Of a stretch of DNA of 64,000 nucleotides, positions 59,575 to 64,000 are shown piece after piece. Made by a program: the position numbers and the translations under genes. The notes beneath the pieces were generated by a model. The model searched no databases and was not told the DNA's origin. It saw nothing but the letters and a program-made list of their open reading frames with translations. Positions within the stretch are counted from its first letter, which is position 1. The number at the start of each line of letters is the position of its first letter. This DNA is from JBNKHG01 sp050290225. GTDB taxonomy: Bacteria; Pseudomonadota; Gammaproteobacteria; Pseudomonadales; Cellvibrionaceae. The DNA lies in NCBI GenBank assembly GCA_050290225.1, contig JBNKHG010000007.1, positions 62,001-126,000 on the forward strand. The letters run 5' to 3'.

Positions 59575-60342
59575 ATGACTCAAACCGCCAATTCCAACAA
59601 CCCCAATCTCAACAACGCCATGGAGGGACAGCAGGTCCCGCAGGTGACTTTCCACACCCGTCAGGGGGACAACTGGGTCGATGTTCGCTCGGAGGATCTG
59701 TTCGCGGGTAAAACGGTGATCCTGTTCGCCTTGCCCGGGGCCTTCACCCCCACCTGTTCATCCACCCACTTACCGCGCTACAACGAGTTGGCCGGGGTGT
59801 TTGCTGACAACGGCGTCGATGAAATCGTCTGTCTGTCGGTGAATGACAGCTTTGTGATGAATGCCTGGCAGGCCGAGCAGGGCGCGGAGAATATTCGCTT
59901 TATACCCGATGGCAACGGTGATTTCAGCCGAGCGATGGGTATGTTGGTGGAAAAGCAGGATCTTGGTTTTGGCGCCCGATCCTGGCGTTACTCCATGCTG
60001 GTAAAGGACGGTCGGATCGAGAAGATGTTTGTAGAGCCTGATGTACCCGGGGACCCCTTCCAGGTCTCGGACGCGGATACCCTGCTGAACTACATCAATC
60101 CCAACGCCCGGCAGCCCAAGCGGATTACCCTTTTTTCCAAACCGGGTTGCCCGCACTGTCACCGCGCCAAGGCATTGCTGACCGCCAGGGGCTATCACTT
60201 TGAGGAGATTGAACTGGGCAACCATGGCATCAGCTACAGCAGCCTGCAAGCGGTGACCGGCCAGGGCACCACCCCGCAGATTTATATCGATGGCGAGCGT
60301 CTCGGTGGCGCCGACGATCTGCAACGTTGGTTGGAGCCATGA
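59575..60342 (+). CDS. Peroxiredoxin-glutaredoxin fusion (Prx5-type hybrid)
   Basis: A 255-residue fusion that reduces peroxides with glutathione as electron source. The Prx5-like domain (about 18-170) has VILFALPGAFTPTCSSTHLP with the peroxidatic Cys in TPTC. The C-terminal glutaredoxin domain (about 178-255) has ITLFSKPGCPHCHRAKALL with the CPHC redox pair, then GTTPQIYIDGERLGGADDL. Such hybrids occur in Haemophilus, Vibrio and others. The gene is single and convergent with the permease gene; a palindromic hairpin follows it. An AT-rich dyad (TCAATTAATTGA, 59475-59486) lies upstream; an OxyR site was not recognised. Confidence 0.94.
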   Translation: MTQTANSNNPNLNNAMEGQQVPQVTFHTRQGDNWVDVRSEDLFAGKTVILFALPGAFTPTCSSTHLPRYNELAGVFADNGVDEIVCLSVNDSFVMNAWQAEQGAENIRFIPDGNGDFSRAMGMLVEKQDLGFGARSWRYSMLVKDGRIEKMFVEPDVPGDPFQVSDADTLLNYINPNARQPKRITLFSKPGCPHCHRAKALLTARGYHFEEIELGNHGISYSSLQAVTGQGTTPQIYIDGERLGGADDLQRWLEP

Positions 60343-60362
60343 TTGTCATGGTGTGTTGAAAT

Positions 60363-60388
60363 TCAGGCCCCGGTATACCGGGGCCTGA
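60363..60388. terminator. Palindromic hairpin between convergent genes
   Basis: TCAGGCCCCGGTA followed by TACCGGGGCCTGA is a perfect 26-bp palindrome between the fusion gene and the convergent permease gene. It has no T run, so it is a possible bidirectional terminator. Confidence 0.6.
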
Positions 60389-60402
60389 CCGATTTGAACG
60401 TT

Positions 60403-61800
60403 TCAGGCCGCTGTGTGTGAGAGGGGATTGCTATCCGGGCGGTGGCCCTCGGCAGAACGAATCACCAGTTCCCCGGCCACCAATGTGGCTATCACACCCA
60501 ACAGTACCGGCCACTGGATGCCCTCACCCGGGGTGTAGATAAACAGCACAATGCTCAACGCCAGTATCGTCATGCAGATGTAGGCCAGCGCGCGCGCCAC
60601 TCCCAGGCCGCCGGGAATGCGGTAGGGGCGGGGGTGATCGGCATCGGTCACACGCATTTTTACAAAGGCCAGCAACATGCCCTGGTAGGGTAACAGGAAT
60701 ATCACCGCGCTAAAGGCAAACAGCGACCAGAACAGGTCTTCGTTGGAGCCGGCCATAAATCCGTACAGGCTCAGGGTCAGGGTACTGACCAAGCCCATCA
60801 ATACCGCGGCTCCCACCGGAGTGCCACGGCTTTCGCTCTCGATACCGAAAAAGTGTGGCAGCTCGCCTTCGTTGGCCGCCTCGGCCGCGGCGCGGTTGCA
60901 ACCCATGGCCCAGGTTACGCCGTTGGAGAAAAAGGTATAGAGGGCTGCCACGCCCAATGCCAGGGCCAGGGTTTGCCCGGCGGCACTTTGGCCGAAGAAC
61001 AGATTCAGGGTGTCCATCAGACCCTCCACCAGGTTGATGTCGGTGGAGGGAATGGCAGTCAGCACAGCGGTTGTTCCCAACACATAAAGCACGATAATGA
61101 TAACGCCGGAGATCAGGATGGAGCGGGGCACATCGCGCGCCGGATCCTTCATTTCATCACTGCCTGCACTGACCAGTTCGAAGCCCAACATACCGTAAAT
61201 AATGGCCGGTATGTATTGAAGGCTGCTACCCCAGTCCGGTACCAGGGTTTCCCGGGTCAGGGGGTTAGCCATACCGTGTTCGCGGGTGTAGAGCAGGGCG
61301 CCAATAATTACCGCGACAAAGATAACCACCTTGAGGATAGCGCCCAGGTTGGGAATCCACTTGCCGACATTGAGGGTAATCACATTGACTGCCACGGCAA
61401 CCCAGGTCAGGACGATACCGATGGTGATCTGGCCCCACAGGGACAGATCCGGAGCGAACAACTGCTTGTAGATACCGGCAAAAAGGATATAGATGGCCGG
61501 TACCCAGACAGCGGTGTTGACCCAGTAGCCCCAGGTGGCCCGCGAGGCCCAGCGGCGGCCAAAGGCGTCCCTGACCCAGGCGTAGATGCCACCCTGTTCC
61601 GGGTAGGCACAACCCATCTCGGCGCAAATCAACGCGAAGGGGGCGAGAAACACCAAAGCCAGCACCACCCACCAGGTGATGGCCGAGGCACCCACCGAGG
61701 CCGCCGCCGCCAGCGTATCCAACAGCAAAATGGCCGACACGGTAAACAGCACCATGTCCTTTTGGCCCAGTGTTTTACGGTGTGTGATCGACTCGTTCAT
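60403..61800 (-). CDS. APC-family amino acid/polyamine permease
   Basis: A 465-residue transporter with about 12 membrane helices. The first helix contains VLFTVSAILLLDTLAAAASV, and the APC signature region has GGIYAWVRDAFG and IPAIIYGMLGFELVSAGSDE, followed by MKDPARDVPRS. Substrate is uncertain; the close relatives include putrescine and glutamate:GABA-type carriers. It is 60 bp downstream of the transaminase on the same strand, so import of an amine for that enzyme is a reasonable inference. Confidence 0.85.
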   Translation of the reverse strand: MNESITHRKTLGQKDMVLFTVSAILLLDTLAAAASVGASAITWWVVLALVFLAPFALICAEMGCAYPEQGGIYAWVRDAFGRRWASRATWGYWVNTAVWVPAIYILFAGIYKQLFAPDLSLWGQITIGIVLTWVAVAVNVITLNVGKWIPNLGAILKVVIFVAVIIGALLYTREHGMANPLTRETLVPDWGSSLQYIPAIIYGMLGFELVSAGSDEMKDPARDVPRSILISGVIIIVLYVLGTTAVLTAIPSTDINLVEGLMDTLNLFFGQSAAGQTLALALGVAALYTFFSNGVTWAMGCNRAAAEAANEGELPHFFGIESESRGTPVGAAVLMGLVSTLTLSLYGFMAGSNEDLFWSLFAFSAVIFLLPYQGMLLAFVKMRVTDADHPRPYRIPGGLGVARALAYICMTILALSIVLFIYTPGEGIQWPVLLGVIATLVAGELVIRSAEGHRPDSNPLSHTAA

Positions 61801-61860
61801 CGCGTGGTTTTACCCCTTTTTGGCGGGAATTGTTTTCGGAGCCCGGTAGTGTTTTGGCCG

Positions 61861-63222
61861 TTATAAACCATAATGGGTCGCAGTGGCATCCAGGGCTATG
61901 GCCAGGCGAGACACCAGGGTGTCGATTTCCTCGCGATTACAGATCAACGGCGGTGCCGTGACGATGGCGTCACCCACTGCGCGCACCATCAATCCGTTGT
62001 CGATGGCATGGTCGCGACAGTAGACCGCACCGGCGCTCTCCGGCGCCAGCCGCTCGCGGGAGGTTTTGTCCCGTACCAGTTCAACGGCGGCAAACATTCC
62101 CATCCCGCGTACCTCACCGACAATCGCGTGGTCAGCCAACTGTCGCAGTTGTTGCTGGAAGTAGTCCATGGTTTCACCGCTGTTTTCAATAATCCGGCTC
62201 TCACGGAGGATATCCAGGGTGGCGATTCCGGCGGCGCAGGCGGCAGGGTGTCCGGAATAGGTCAGGCCATGGGCAAATTCGCCGTCGTGGGACAGGAACA
62301 CGTCGGCGAGCTTGTCACTCACCATCACGCCACCCAGGGGCTGGTAGCCATTGGTGACGGCTTTGGCAAACGTGATCAGGTCCGGCTGGTAGCCGAAACT
62401 TTCAAAGCCAAACCAGTTGCCGGTACGACCGAAACCGCAAATCACTTCATCGGATATCAGGAGGATGTCGCGTTCGCGGCAGATGCGTTGAATTTCGGGC
62501 CAATAGGTGGAGGGCGGCACAATCACTCCGCCTGCGCCCTGCACCGGTTCGGCGATAAAAGCAGCCACCTTGTCTTCGCCCAGTTCGTCGATTTTCTGTT
62601 CCAGCGCGCGCGCCGTCTGCAGGCCGAATTCCTCGGGGCTGAGCTCCCCGCCATCGGCAAACCAATGGGGCTGGGCGATGTGGTGCACGTAGGGAAGACC
62701 GGTAAACTGCTTGTGCATAAACTCCATGCCGCCCAATGAGGCGGCGGCAATGGTGCTGCCGTGATAACCATTCTTGCGGCCGATAATATGCTTTTTCCCG
62801 GGCTTGCCCAGCAGGTCATAGTAACGGTGGACCAAGCGAATATTGGTGTCATTGGCCTCGGAACCGGAGTTGCTGAAAAACACGTGGTTGAACTGTGCGG
62901 GGGTGACATCCACCAGTGCCTTGGCCATCTCCACCGCCGGTTGGTTGGAGCAGTTAAAGAAGTTGTTGTAGTAGGGCAGCTGCTGCAATTGCCGGCTTAC
63001 CGCCTCATTGATACGGTTCTGGCTATAGCCCAGGTTACAGCACCAGAGACCGGACATGCCGTCCAGAATCCGGTTGCCCTCGGAGTCCACGATATAGATA
63101 TGCTCGGCGCCGGTGATGATGCGGCCACCGCCCTTGGCGTATTGCCGAAAATCGGTAAACGGGTGCAGGTGGTGAGCCTTGTCCAGAGTTTGCCATTGTT
63201 CGGTGCCATACGCTTGGGACAT
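61861..63222 (-). CDS. Class III aminotransferase (SpuC-type polyamine/omega-amino acid:pyruvate transaminase)
   Basis: A 453-residue PLP enzyme. It shows DSEGNRILDGMSGLWCCNLG, SNSGSEANDTNIRLVHRYYD for cofactor phosphate binding, GRKNGYHGSTIAAASLGGM, AFIAEPVQGAGGVIVPP, and DEVICGFGRTGNWFGF with the PLP-contacting Asp. The catalytic Lys is in LITFAKAVTNGYQPLGG. The pattern is close to Pseudomonas SpuC, which uses putrescine or similar amines with pyruvate. It is the first gene of a two-gene operon with the permease. Actual substrate unproven. Confidence 0.88.
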   Translation of the reverse strand: MSQAYGTEQWQTLDKAHHLHPFTDFRQYAKGGGRIITGAEHIYIVDSEGNRILDGMSGLWCCNLGYSQNRINEAVSRQLQQLPYYNNFFNCSNQPAVEMAKALVDVTPAQFNHVFFSNSGSEANDTNIRLVHRYYDLLGKPGKKHIIGRKNGYHGSTIAAASLGGMEFMHKQFTGLPYVHHIAQPHWFADGGELSPEEFGLQTARALEQKIDELGEDKVAAFIAEPVQGAGGVIVPPSTYWPEIQRICRERDILLISDEVICGFGRTGNWFGFESFGYQPDLITFAKAVTNGYQPLGGVMVSDKLADVFLSHDGEFAHGLTYSGHPAACAAGIATLDILRESRIIENSGETMDYFQQQLRQLADHAIVGEVRGMGMFAAVELVRDKTSRERLAPESAGAVYCRDHAIDNGLMVRAVGDAIVTAPPLICNREEIDTLVSRLAIALDATATHYGL

Positions 63223-63532
63223 CGTAAATCTCCTCCAAATCGCGAATTAGGGTTGTTTCGAAGATGGGCCACTTGTTGGGCCATTACTGCCGCCACGCTC
63301 ACTGCCGTGGGACGCAGGCTTCGGGTATGGCGGATAGTGTGGCATAGAACTTTGGAAAATGACTTAACCCCAAAGGGGTGTATTGGACGGGGGGCCATAC
63401 AACCCTTTGAGGTTATTTTGTCCTTGCTTTGTTCGGCGTAAGGTGAGGTTCATCCACCCCCTTGACCAGTGTGGTGGTAAATACCCGAACTGAGAACAAG
63501 ACATTTAAAACCTGACAACAGAAGAGCGAACT
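63223..63532. other. Divergent region between transaminase and TonB receptor
   Basis: 310 bp between two divergent genes. No repeat, riboswitch or clear promoter was recognised. A CCCCAAAGGGGTG dyad lies near 63369-63381. Confidence 0.5.
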
Positions 63533-64000
63533 ATGAACGTGTCACGAGTTAAGCAGCCCATTATCGCCTCTATTCTGGGACTGTCCGCCTTTAGCCCGTC
63601 GCTATTGGCCGCGGTTATCGAAGAGGTCGTGGTTACCGTCCAAAAGCGGGAGCAGACCCTGCAGGAAGTTCCTGTTGCCGTTTCTGCTTTTGATGGCGAC
63701 ATGATTGCCAAGTTGGGCGTTGGCGATGTGCGCGGCCTGGTGGACTTGACCCCGGGCTTCAACGGTAAGACTGAGGACAGCTTTATTGACGCGCTGTCGA
63801 TTCGTGGTATTGGCACCAATGATTTTGGCATCGGCGGTGATCCGTCGGTGGCCATCTTCCAGGATGGCGTATGGGCCGGGCGCAACGGCGGCGTACAAAT
63901 GGCTTTTTATGACCTGGCACGGGCCGAAGTGGTCAAGGGGCCGCAAAGTACCCTGTTCGGTCGCAACGCTATTGCGGGTGGTATCAATATTATCAGCAAC
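63533..64000 (+). CDS. TonB-dependent receptor, N-terminal part (3' truncated by window)
   Basis: The first 156 residues of an outer-membrane TonB-dependent receptor; the gene runs off the window. The signal peptide (QPIIASILGLSAFSPSLLAA) is followed by a TonB-box-like EEVVVTVQKREQTLQEVPVA. The plug domain has LSIRGIGTNDFGIGGDPSVA, GVWAGRNGGVQMAFYDL and VVKGPQSTLFGRNAIAGGIN. This subfamily is abundant in marine gammaproteobacteria. Substrate cannot be read from the plug. It is divergent from the transaminase and permease, which could indicate a shared uptake pathway (inference). Confidence 0.93.
   Translation, partial: MNVSRVKQPIIASILGLSAFSPSLLAAVIEEVVVTVQKREQTLQEVPVAVSAFDGDMIAKLGVGDVRGLVDLTPGFNGKTEDSFIDALSIRGIGTNDFGIGGDPSVAIFQDGVWAGRNGGVQMAFYDLARAEVVKGPQSTLFGRNAIAGGINIISN

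Noticed and set aside
60853..61866. A 337-codon plus-strand frame opposite the permease
   Set aside because: Glycine/histidine/glutamine-rich translation typical of an antisense frame over membrane-protein sequence.

Overview
This window reads as part of the chromosome of a polarly flagellated, probably marine gammaproteobacterium. The evidence is a FleQ/FleS/FleR flagellar hierarchy, sigma-54 and sigma-28 type promoters, TtcA, RsmE, a PA3496-type small protein, an arsenosugar-type radical SAM cluster and a TonB-dependent receptor. The gene order resembles Pseudomonas and the Cellvibrionales/Marinobacter type, but no genus can be fixed from sequence reading alone.

Left flank (1-10.3 kb): the 3' end of ttcA, a small L7/L12-like protein of unknown function, putP overlapping a macrodomain gene, apt and lrp on the minus strand, ald divergent from lrp, rsmE, tRNA-Arg(CCU), a diguanylate cyclase, and a three-gene block (ArsS-type radical SAM protein plus two small glycosyltransferase-type enzymes).

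Flagellar region (10.3-59.4 kb): flgN-flgM and flgA run leftward. cheV, cheR and flgBCDEFGHIJKL run rightward. A FliT-like gene lies on the minus strand before two flagellin genes, followed by flaG, fliD, two fliS paralogues, a small FliT-like gene, fleQ, fleSR, a PA3496-type gene, fliEFGHIJ, a STAS/PP2C-response-regulator/Hpt signalling trio, fliKLMNOPQR and flhB. Four near-identical sigma-54 sites (TGGCAT-N5-TTGC) precede flgB, flagellin 1, fleS and fliK. A consensus sigma-28 site precedes flgM, a 7/8 match precedes flagellin 2 and a weaker one precedes cheV. flhA, flhF, fleN, fliA and most che genes are not here.

Right flank (59.5-64 kb): a peroxiredoxin-glutaredoxin fusion, an amino-acid/polyamine permease and a class III transaminase on the minus strand, and the start of a TonB-dependent receptor running off the end.

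The most unusual structure is non-coding. (a) A 252-bp MITE-like element with terminal and internal inverted repeats sits exactly between fliP and fliQ and separates genes that are normally adjacent. (b) Six unrelated short tandem duplications (13-22 bp units) lie 40-115 bp upstream of flgM, cheV, flagellin 2, fliD, fleQ and the Hpt gene. (c) Heptamer arrays of the GCAAGCC/CTTGCCG type that can fold into hairpins recur between operons, notably between flgE and flgF. The protein-coding content is otherwise a largely standard polar flagellum with enlarged FlgE, FlgK and FliD.
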